Shown in pieces: positions 1 through 5,747 of a DNA stretch of 5,805 nt. How positions within the stretch are numbered: the first letter of the stretch is position 1; each line of letters begins with the position of its first letter. Made by a program: the position numbers and the translations under genes. Source of the DNA: Thermodesulfobacteriota bacterium (GTDB taxonomy: Bacteria; Desulfobacterota; Desulfomonilia; Desulfomonilales; Desulfomonilaceae); assembly GCA_030837305.1 (NCBI GenBank), contig JAUPKT010000296.1:1-5805 (forward strand), read 5' to 3'. The notes under the pieces were generated by a model. It was not told where the DNA came from. It saw only the letters and a program-made list of their open reading frames with translations, and did no database searches.

Positions 1-375
1 TGCTCCGGTAACGATTCTGAGCGGCATGGCAATGTTGCGATAGATACTCAGAGGCAGAAGGTTGGGATTTTGAAACACCATTCCTACTTTGCGCCGGAGC
101 AACTCTACCTGGATGCGCGAATCGTAAATGTCGAGAGAACGGCCTCGAATCTCGAGAATGATTTGACCGGCGGTGTGACAATTCTCGAAAAGCTCATTCA
201 ACCTGTTGAGGATCCGCAAGAACGTGGTCTTGCCGGAGCCGGATCGTCCGATCAGCACCGTAATGGCATTTGCTTCAATCTCCAAACTGATGTCATTTAG
301 TACCTGGTGGTCATGAAACCTCACGCCAACAGATCGAAGGCTCCCGCAGGTTTTACGACAAATCATCCTGGTCAC
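1..375 (-). CDS. pstB: Pst-type phosphate ABC importer ATPase, N-terminal 125 residues (cut by window edge)
   Basis: This is the ATP-hydrolysing subunit that would power the two permeases encoded just upstream, acting on the cytoplasmic face of the membrane. The visible half shows a Walker A loop GRSGSGKTT at residues 43-51 and a Q-loop VGMVFQNPN at about 97-105, followed by the PstB-like LSIYRNIA. The signature (LSGGQ) and Walker B motifs lie beyond the left edge. Family members usually read GPSGCGKST and PNPFPxSIYDN, so this copy is somewhat divergent. I chose the GTG at 375 because it overlaps the preceding permease stop as GTGA, a typical translational-coupling arrangement, and has AAGG a few bases upstream. 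An ATG three codons later (366) is an equally possible start. The type of transporter comes from the neighbours plus the FQNPN/SIYRN region; the transported ion is inference. Confidence 0.9.
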   Translation of the reverse strand, partial: MTRMICRKTCGSLRSVGVRFHDHQVLNDISLEIEANAITVLIGRSGSGKTTFLRILNRLNELFENCHTAGQIILEIRGRSLDIYDSRIQVELLRRKVGMVFQNPNLLPLSIYRNIAMPLRIVTGA

Positions 376-1253
376 CGCCTTGCCTTCGTGACAGTTCTCT
401 CTACCAACTTGGAAATGACAAATAACAACGCCGCAACTCCCAGCAGAACCAGCGCTGCCCCAAACCCTTTATCCAACTCGTCCAACGTCCTGTGCTCGGA
501 TGCCGTGTAGTAAATAAAGAAAGGGAGCGCCTCAAACTTATCAGTGACGCCGCTTGGAATACCTGCATTGGCTACTACGCCGGTGAGCAATATGACTGCG
601 GTATCCTCTTCGGACCTTCCTATGGTTAGGATTACTCCATTCAATATTTCGCGACTGGATGCCGGAAGCAATACGTGGAAAATATTCTGCTGTTTGCTAA
701 ACCCCAAAGTCGGTCCAATCAACCTTCTATGCTCGTCAATGTTATTGAGGGCAAGTTGTGTTGTCTTAATCATGTAAGGAAGGCTGAGTATTGCGAGGCA
801 CGCTGACGCAAGGAGCAGCCCGACATTCGCCGAGGGTGCCAAACTTCTTTTCAGAAAAAGGATGAATGTGAATCCAAAGAGCCCCATGACGATGGAAGGC
901 ATCCCGGCCAGCAGATCGATTAGTGCATTCGCCGTGTCCCTAAAGTATTCAGAGGAATACTCGGACATGTATATTCCGGCCATGATTCCGGTAGGAATAG
1001 CCAGGAGGGCGGCGATTACCACCAGGAAGAACGTGCCCACGATCGAGGGCCAAATTCCATCCCACACAGGGACCCTACCGGTCAAGGCCATCAAAGGGGC
1101 CACATCGCCAAAGAATAATGACATATTGATGTTCGGCAACCCACGCATCGCCATGTAAGAGAAATAAACCCCAAAACAGACCATGACGCACAGGGTTGAA
1201 AACCATGCGAAAATATTCAGAAAAGATTCGACAATCTTGTGGAAAGACGGCAA
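372..1253 (-). CDS. pstA: Pst-type ABC importer inner-membrane permease PstA (divergent)
   Basis: This is one of the two membrane subunits forming the translocation channel, 293 residues and normal for PstA. About six hydrophobic segments are visible, the first at roughly residues 11-34. Family landmarks are WPSIVGT (68-74), PTGIMAGIYMSEY (87-99), LAGMPSIVMGLFG (115-127) and the cytoplasmic coupling loop around 173-206 with LPAS at 196-199. The usual GRAxGETA signature reads GRSEEDTA (212-219), so Gly has become Glu and Glu has become Asp. The start is a TTG at 1253, seven bases after the pstC stop. It is the only start upstream of the first membrane segment, since an in-frame stop lies at 1275-1277; no strong Shine-Dalgarno is visible. 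The stop overlaps the pstB start. Phosphate as substrate is assumed from the family only. Confidence 0.9.
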   Translation of the reverse strand: MPSFHKIVESFLNIFAWFSTLCVMVCFGVYFSYMAMRGLPNINMSLFFGDVAPLMALTGRVPVWDGIWPSIVGTFFLVVIAALLAIPTGIMAGIYMSEYSSEYFRDTANALIDLLAGMPSIVMGLFGFTFILFLKRSLAPSANVGLLLASACLAILSLPYMIKTTQLALNNIDEHRRLIGPTLGFSKQQNIFHVLLPASSREILNGVILTIGRSEEDTAVILLTGVVANAGIPSGVTDKFEALPFFIYYTASEHRTLDELDKGFGAALVLLGVAALLFVISKLVERTVTKARR

Positions 1254-1260
1254 CCGGGAC

Positions 1261-2169
1261 TCACTTGATTGATCTCACGACAAATCTCAGGCCGAGATTG
1301 GTGAGAGCCGAGATGAGGAACAATATCAATCCGCTCAGAAAGATTGACTGATACGCCAAACTGTTTGGGTCGGTCGCAACAACCAGAGCAATATGTGCGG
1401 TCAAGGTTCTAACGGAGTCGAGTACGGAACCGGGGAATTGAGCGGCATTGCCTGCCAGCATCAAGGAAATCATTGTATCGCCAACTGCACGAGCAGACCC
1501 CAAGACGAATCCGACCACAAATCCCTTCCATGCCTGTGGAATTTCTACCCACGTGAGGGACTGTATAGGAGTCATTCCAAGAGACAATGCCACGGGCCTG
1601 ACGGTCGCGCTGACCTCCTTCATACTCGAATTGATCATGAGGACTATGGTGGGAATGATGAGGATGCTCAAAGTCAGAGATGCAGCCAACCATGAAAATC
1701 CTGAACCATACTCAAAAAAACTTCTTAACAAAGGCGCCAGCAGGATTGCAGACACAAACGCATAAACCACCGTGGGCACGCAGGTGGCGAACTCGATGAG
1801 TATGACGAGTTTTCCCGTCAGCACCTTTGGCCCAGCGCCGCTGCAAAAAAGGCTTATTCCTGCAGCAAGGGGATAGGCTATCGCCAGAGCCGTGAAACTG
1901 ACACAAAGGCTGCCGACCATCATCGGCAGAATTCCGAAGTTGCCCGAAATCGGATTCCACACCATGCCGAACAGCTCTGTAATCCGGCCGTCTACAATCA
2001 CAGGGGCGGTAAAGTAAAAAAGGAAGGCCAGAATCGTCACAACGAGCGTAGATGACAAAAGGGCGCAGAAAAAAAGTATTAATCTGATTGCATGATCTAC
2101 AAACCCTATTCCTCGTCTCCTGATGCTTTCCATGTCACCCGTCTCAAATGAATATTCTAGGTTTTTCAA
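1261..2169 (-). CDS. pstC: Pst-type ABC importer inner-membrane permease PstC (divergent)
   Basis: This is the partner permease, 302 residues from the TTG at 2169. The first hydrophobic segment spans about 27-55, followed by the PstC-typical WNPISGNFGILPMMVGS (71-87), IAYPLAAGIS (97-106), the VPTVVYAF region (131-138), LIIPTIV (170-176) and a coupling loop about 185-216 with a conserved-type SLGMTPIQS (196-204). The family signature RAxGETM appears as RAVGDTM (227-233) and is followed by LMLAGNA. The usual acidic residue of the IYLSEYA-like segment is missing (ISLFCSGAG, 105-113). An ATG at 2133 would give a 290-residue protein with the same membrane topology and is a reasonable alternative start. 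The gene lies 39 bases after pstS, with no terminator between them, and 7 bases before pstA, so one transcript is likely. Confidence 0.9.
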   Translation of the reverse strand: MKNLEYSFETGDMESIRRRGIGFVDHAIRLILFFCALLSSTLVVTILAFLFYFTAPVIVDGRITELFGMVWNPISGNFGILPMMVGSLCVSFTALAIAYPLAAGISLFCSGAGPKVLTGKLVILIEFATCVPTVVYAFVSAILLAPLLRSFFEYGSGFSWLAASLTLSILIIPTIVLMINSSMKEVSATVRPVALSLGMTPIQSLTWVEIPQAWKGFVVGFVLGSARAVGDTMISLMLAGNAAQFPGSVLDSVRTLTAHIALVVATDPNSLAYQSIFLSGLILFLISALTNLGLRFVVRSIK

Positions 2170-2208
2170 GAGGCTCAGGATATTTCCAACCGGCCCGGCG
2201 ATTTTTGC

Positions 2209-3045
2209 TTACTGTAGAGGAATGTACCCACTTTTCTTAACAAATATAGATCCTTCGGGCCCTTGTATGTATTCTATGAACACCTTTGCCAACCCGACAG
2301 GCTCCCCCTTTGTGTTCATATACAGTTTTCGGGTCACCTTGTATGAGCCGTCGGCAGCGTGTTCCTGCGAAGGGATGATACCGTCGAGCGTTACGGCTTT
2401 TATGGTGTTATCGATGTGGCCTATCCCAACGTAGCCGATGGCATTGGGATCTTTTCCAAGCGCTACTTTCATGGCACCATTTGACGGGACTACATTGGCG
2501 GACTGGGCTACCGGCCCTTTCTTGAGAAGGAGGTCCCAAAAAACTTCCCGCGTTCCACTGGCCTCGTCTCGACTGTAAAGATTTATTTTTGCATCTTTTC
2601 CACCCACTTCTTTCCAGTTGGTTATTTTCCCCGAAAAAATGTCTCTCACCTGATCGGATGTGACGTTTGAAATCTGGTTACCGGGATGTACTGCAACGGC
2701 AACACCATCAATCGCAAAGGGAAACGATTTGAGCCCGAACTTTTCTATTTCAGCTTGGGAGAGTGCTCTCCCGGTATTGCCTATGCCGACCAGGCCTTGA
2801 GCCACCTTTTGAACACCGACTCCGCTTCCACCAGCGGCTATGGTAATTTTTATCTTCGAGTTTAATGTCATTATTTTTTGGGCTGCATCCTTCATCACTG
2901 GAATATGAGCTGTTCCGCCTGCTATATCCAAAGTTCCCTCCAGGTCTTTGAAACGGTCAAGCTCGTTGCCGTACGTCACAGACGCACAAAATGCAATCAG
3001 AGACAAGACGAACGTGAAACAACCGAACCTTTTCACATAGGCCAT
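2209..3045 (-). CDS. pstS: Periplasmic phosphate-type substrate-binding protein PstS
   Basis: This secreted protein of 278 residues captures the anion and delivers it to the PstCA channel. The ATG at 3045 is chosen over the TTG 36 bases upstream because GGAGG sits 9 bases before it and because it begins a clean signal peptide: basic KR at 5-6, hydrophobic core about 9-23, cleavage near 25-27. No proper lipobox is seen (residues before Cys20 are IAF), so a soluble periplasmic protein is more likely than a lipoprotein. Family landmarks are AAGGSGVGVQ (70-79), DGVAVAVHPGN (113-123), DIFSGKITNWKEVGG (135-149), the anion-binding SRDEASGTREVF (158-169) and a C-terminal KKSGYIPL. The usual DIGxSSR loop is replaced by GIGNTGR (87-93). 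This matches the PstS_2-like group rather than E. coli PstS. Substrate identity is not proven. Confidence 0.92.
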   Translation of the reverse strand: MAYVKRFGCFTFVLSLIAFCASVTYGNELDRFKDLEGTLDIAGGTAHIPVMKDAAQKIMTLNSKIKITIAAGGSGVGVQKVAQGLVGIGNTGRALSQAEIEKFGLKSFPFAIDGVAVAVHPGNQISNVTSDQVRDIFSGKITNWKEVGGKDAKINLYSRDEASGTREVFWDLLLKKGPVAQSANVVPSNGAMKVALGKDPNAIGYVGIGHIDNTIKAVTLDGIIPSQEHAADGSYKVTRKLYMNTKGEPVGLAKVFIEYIQGPEGSIFVKKSGYIPLQ

Positions 3046-3054
3046 TGTATTCTT

Positions 3055-3059
3055 CCTCC
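3055..3059 (-). promoter_or_regulatory. Strong ribosome binding site of pstS
   Basis: GGAGG on the minus strand, nine bases before the ATG at 3045. It decides the start of pstS in favour of the ATG over the longer frame beginning with TTG at 3081, which would add 12 charged residues in front of the signal peptide. Confidence 0.8.
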
Positions 3060-3080
3060 GTTCTGAATTCCTAATAAACA

Positions 3081-3104
3081 ATGTTTCGTTTCCGACAGCG
3101 TTTC
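3081..3104 (-). promoter_or_regulatory. GAAACG direct repeat upstream of pstS, possible operator
   Basis: In the 113-base gap before pstS the minus strand carries GAAACG twice (3104-3099 and 3092-3087), 12 bases apart, so on roughly the same face of the helix. A further AAAC follows immediately at 3086-3083. Between the repeats lies CTGTC (3098-3094), the first part of an enteric Pho-box half-site, but the second half-site is poor and a TATTAG-like -10 lies too close for a classical PhoB promoter. A regulator-binding site is inference only. Confidence 0.25.
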
Positions 3105-3158
3105 AAAAAACGACATCTGGTGAGTTGACCTTTTGTTCACTGATTGGTGCACTTGAAT

Positions 3159-3917
3159 TTACACACCCTTTGCGGCTCCATGGGTTGCCGCTCCAAGAGC
3201 CCCCATCATTTCAGGGTGTTCTGCGGTAAGAACAGGGGATTGAAGTTCGTTCTCGAGCAACTTGACAATACACTTGTTTCTCGCAACACCCCCTGAAAAG
3301 ACAATTGGACCAGAATTTGCTACTCTTTTCAACATCGAAAGGGATCTCTTGACCACCGACGCATGGAGTGCCAGCGCAATATCCTCGCTGGGGATACCTA
3401 TTGCCATCAAAGAGGTTGCTTCGGATTCCGCGAAGACGGTACACATACTATTAATAGACAGACCGGGCCGGCCTTCGAGAGCAAAATCGCCAAATTTTTC
3501 TATGGGTATCTGAAAACTAGTGGCCATGAATTCGAGAAACTTCCCTGTGCCTGCTGCACAGCGGTCATTCATTTCGAATTTCCCTACGTGGCCCTTATGA
3601 TCCAAGGCTATTGCCTTGGTATCCTGGCCTCCAATGTCGAGAATACACCCTGCTTCAGCGAACAACCGCCTGGCTCCGAGGGCATGGGCGAGTATCTCCG
3701 TAATGGCTTCGCATTCATAGATATCCTGGACCATTTTTCGGCCGTACCCGGTGGCTACTATCACATCAGTTGTGAGGCCGTCCATCATTCTAAGGATTTG
3801 GCTGCGTGGATTGAACGTTGTTTCCGTCTTCTTTACGAGGACAACGTCGCCTGAGATCGAATCGATCTGCATCAGCTTGATGGCTCTCGATCCTACATCA
3901 ATTCCAGTGACATTCAT
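3159..3917 (-). CDS. ATP-dependent activase (ASKHA fold, [4Fe-4S]) of the adjacent cluster protein
   Basis: This belongs to the HgdC/BadF/BcrA/YjiL activase family: a homodimeric ATPase with one [4Fe-4S] cluster bridging the subunits that drives a low-potential electron into its partner protein. Visible motifs are the phosphate-1 loop GIDVGS (5-10) with K14, TGYGR (56-60), the phosphate-2 motif DIGGQDTK (94-101), the first cluster cysteine in NDRCAAGTGKFLE (C120), the second in MCTVFAESE (C159), and the adenosine-site region FSGGVARNK (207-215) plus GALGAA (239-244). At 252 residues it is close to full length for the family. The ATG at 3917 is the only start before the phosphate-1 loop, as an in-frame stop lies just upstream; no strong Shine-Dalgarno is seen. 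It lies 136 bases after the reductase gene, its most likely partner. It does not carry out the final chemistry itself. Confidence 0.93.
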   Translation of the reverse strand: MNVTGIDVGSRAIKLMQIDSISGDVVLVKKTETTFNPRSQILRMMDGLTTDVIVATGYGRKMVQDIYECEAITEILAHALGARRLFAEAGCILDIGGQDTKAIALDHKGHVGKFEMNDRCAAGTGKFLEFMATSFQIPIEKFGDFALEGRPGLSINSMCTVFAESEATSLMAIGIPSEDIALALHASVVKRSLSMLKRVANSGPIVFSGGVARNKCIVKLLENELQSPVLTAEHPEMMGALGAATHGAAKGV

Positions 3918-3972
3918 GTTGGACTTCGCTCACTCGAATTCACGGTCTCTTAGTACATACACGAGAACAGAA

Positions 3973-4016
3973 GCGCCGAAATGTGACTTCGTACAAAAAG
4001 TTCCGCAGGTCGGCGC
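3973..4016 (-). other. Inverted repeat GCGCCGA/TCGGCGC between reductase and activase genes
   Basis: A perfect 7-base inverted repeat (3973-3979 with 4010-4016) encloses a 30-base loop in the 136-base gap between the two genes. In the transcript it could form a GC-rich stem before the activase start. It lacks a terminal U-run directly after the stem, so it is not a convincing terminator. It may set the ratio of the two proteins by attenuation or processing, or be chance. No small gene is credible in this gap. Confidence 0.25.
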
Positions 4017-4053
4017 CCCCGCTATTACCAGTGCATTGCTACCAGAGGAAAAA

Positions 4054-5331
4054 TCACTGTATTCTCTCAAGGAACGCTTGGACTCGGGTCTTGAGTTGTT
4101 CAGCGTCTTCCATACTATAGTCGGTGTCTACCCGCAGCGTGGGAATCTGTGCTGCCTCCAGAGCGTTCTCCACGCCATAGGATTCAATCTGATACGGCTG
4201 ACAAAATTGCAATCCGTAGTGAATAACCCCTTGAGCATTGTACTGCCCATACATCTGCTTTGTGTGGTCTAGGCGGTCCGGATTCGGGGTAAATATTGCG
4301 CAGTCAACCTGAAAATATCGATCAACAATAGCATCCATAAGTCCATCAACGGTGTTTGCAGAGTCATCGGTCAGATTGCGGGTACCCCTCTCTCCCACGC
4401 AGGACTCTTCGCCTACGATGACGGCACCCGAAGTTTCGATAATCCATGGCAGCTTCCAATTTGGAACTGCCATCGGACATCCTGACAGCACTATGCGCGT
4501 GGTGCCTTGCGGGAAAACACCCTTCTTGTCGTTGATTCTTTGCTCAAGCTCATCACAAATCTTATTCACGGAATCGGTGAAACGCACCGGATCATCATAG
4601 AAGTAGACTTGATTGATAAGAAGGGCATCCAATCCTGATATTGGTGCAGGATCCGCCTTTCTAAGTTCGGAAAGCCTGTGAATGGCTCTTCGCTTTGCGT
4701 TAACGATTTCAATGCCCTGCTTCAGCATGGAGACATCGATCTTCACACCGCAAAGGTTCTCAATGGCATCTTTGAATCGTTTATATTCCTCCTTTAAGAG
4801 GGCTCTTCCCTCTGGAGATTTGGTCTGAGGCAAATCCATGACATAGACATTCGGCATTAGGGTATTCAGAACCTCGTACGACTTTTTCTTGCCGTCACAG
4901 GTATTCTCGCCGACGATCATGTCGGCAGACTCGATGTAGGGACACACCTTCCCCAGTTTGAAACCGAAAGCTGACTTAATAAGTGAGCAGGTGTTTCTCG
5001 GCAGGATTTTGTCCACCTCGTCAGTAGCGAAATCAGCACCGGTGCATAGTCCCACAAGAGTAGCGTTCGCTGCTCGCACGACTTCTTCCGGAACAAACAC
5101 ACAAAAGGAACCCACTACCTTACGGCCTTCCTTTTTTCCATCCAAGAGTTCCTTGACACGAAGTCCATGAACCTCACTCATGACAAAGTTGAAATAGTCC
5201 ATGCCTGCCGGACGATCCTTTTGGGTGATGAAGATGTCCTGATAGGCATTCCCCAAAACCTGCAACAGCGCATCATGGGCCGTGAGATTCAGCCCGAGAT
5301 CTTTCCACATTGATTCGTATGCCCCACTCAT
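4054..5331 (-). CDS. Double-cubane-cluster-type anaerobic reductase (HgdB/BcrC superfamily, YjiM/DCCP-like)
   Basis: A 425-residue cytoplasmic iron-sulfur protein of the superfamily that includes 2-hydroxyacyl-CoA dehydratase and benzoyl-CoA reductase subunits. Three cysteines fit the usual [4Fe-4S] ligand positions: C77 in FCVFVPEE, C115 in LPRNTCSLIKS and C377 in LQFCQPY. More sit in conserved-looking motifs: C96, C130 in CPY, C145 in GENTCDGKKK, C285 in SGCPMA and C311 in EESC. The DALLINQVYFYDDPVRF segment (235-251), PNWKLP (290-295), FTPN (347-350) and C-terminal DTDYSMED (402-409) match my recollection of double-cubane-cluster reductases, which bind an [8Fe-9S] cluster, rather than paired dehydratase subunits. 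The N-terminus is about 35 residues longer than E. coli YjiM. The ATG at 5331 has AGGAG seven bases upstream. Its electron donor would be the downstream activase. The natural substrate is unknown; annotation as 2-hydroxyglutaryl-CoA dehydratase would be over-interpretation. Confidence 0.92.
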   Translation of the reverse strand: MSGAYESMWKDLGLNLTAHDALLQVLGNAYQDIFITQKDRPAGMDYFNFVMSEVHGLRVKELLDGKKEGRKVVGSFCVFVPEEVVRAANATLVGLCTGADFATDEVDKILPRNTCSLIKSAFGFKLGKVCPYIESADMIVGENTCDGKKKSYEVLNTLMPNVYVMDLPQTKSPEGRALLKEEYKRFKDAIENLCGVKIDVSMLKQGIEIVNAKRRAIHRLSELRKADPAPISGLDALLINQVYFYDDPVRFTDSVNKICDELEQRINDKKGVFPQGTTRIVLSGCPMAVPNWKLPWIIETSGAVIVGEESCVGERGTRNLTDDSANTVDGLMDAIVDRYFQVDCAIFTPNPDRLDHTKQMYGQYNAQGVIHYGLQFCQPYQIESYGVENALEAAQIPTLRVDTDYSMEDAEQLKTRVQAFLERIQ

Positions 5332-5338
5332 CGTTCCT

Positions 5339-5343
5339 CTCCT
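5339..5343 (-). promoter_or_regulatory. Strong ribosome binding site of the reductase gene
   Basis: AGGAG on the minus strand, seven bases before the ATG at 5331 and embedded in a purine-rich stretch. It supports this start and suggests efficient translation of the first gene in the cluster, in contrast to the weak sites seen before the activase, pstC and pstA. Confidence 0.75.
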
Positions 5344-5372
5344 CTTCCTGTCGACATTTGTTTGTAGCTGGG

Positions 5373-5418
5373 ATTATACATCGGTAGAATCGATTCATAT
5401 TATCGGATATACCTATCC
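5373..5418 (-). promoter_or_regulatory. Likely promoter and operator region of the reductase-activase genes
   Basis: On the minus strand a perfect -10 TATAAT lies at 5378-5373, about 40 bases before the reductase ATG, which would give a leader of some 35 bases. No fair -35 hexamer is found at 16-18 bases (AATATG at best). Instead the position is taken up by a perfect 10-base palindrome GAATCGATTC (5387-5396), with an inverted repeat GGATA-N4-TATCC right behind it (5405-5418). A good -10 with a poor -35 next to palindromes suggests activator-dependent expression. A full TTGACA further upstream (5438-5433) pairs only with a weak TAGGTA at 17 bases. Confidence 0.4.
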
Positions 5419-5747
5419 TTATCCCAGGCCAGTGTCAAGTTCGGAGTCCTGGATGAGGCGCAGAAGTCACATAAGCCATTGGGACTCTATGTCGGTTGTG
5501 ATGATGTCTGTTCTCAAGGTCGCCTGCCTAGCCTAGCTTGGCCTTGACATAGAGAATCATAATAGATGATACCGGGCTTCCAAATAGCCACCTGAAAGTC
5601 CTTTCTTTTCGGCATCTTGACATGATGTGCAATGTGGCTGGCTGACCCGAGTGATGTATTAACCGTTTGGCAAGGTTGCCGAGGTTTTTTGGGTGAGACC
5701 AGAAATCTTGAACATTTTTGATCGGCTTTCAGAGACTTTCTTGCTCC

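Larger units (their letters stand above)
5332..5747. other. Upstream intergenic region without a convincing gene
   Basis: No reading frame here has a credible start, composition and length. The left third carries the presumed minus-strand promoter of the reductase gene. The middle holds an imperfect stem (CAAGGTC at 5515-5521 with GGCCTTG at 5540-5546), two identical CTTGACAT octamers (5543-5550 and 5616-5623) that contain perfect -35-like TTGACA but no good -10 at normal spacing, and a tight inverted repeat GGCAA-GG-TTGCC (5669-5680). This is consistent with a regulatory region between divergent genes. No RNA gene or riboswitch is recognised. Confidence 0.5.

Noticed and set aside
3045..3081. 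Longer pstS starting at TTG 3081
   Set aside because: It would place 12 charged residues before a good signal peptide, and the strong GGAGG is correctly spaced only for the ATG at 3045.
3099..3112. Small hairpin CGTTT-TTTG-AAACG after the activase as a terminator
   Set aside because: The stem is only five AT-rich pairs and is not followed by a U-run on the minus strand.
3363..3854. Plus-strand frame of 163 codons opposite the activase
   Set aside because: It lies wholly antisense to a gene with intact family motifs, has no ribosome binding site and shows no domain character. The same holds for the other plus-strand frames opposite the genes.
3751..4272. Plus-strand frame of 173 codons spanning the gap between activase and reductase
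   Set aside because: Most of it is antisense to the two minus-strand genes, and the part in the gap shows no independent coding features.
4054..5331. Annotation as 2-hydroxyglutaryl-CoA dehydratase subunit or benzoyl-CoA reductase subunit
   Set aside because: Those enzymes need two different cluster-bearing subunits plus pathway genes. Only one such protein is here, and its extra cysteines and motifs fit the double-cubane group better.
5669..5690. Intrinsic terminator: GGCAA-GG-TTGCC followed by a run of six T
   Set aside because: The two-base loop is too tight for a stable stem, four bases separate it from the T run, and no plus-strand gene ends before it.
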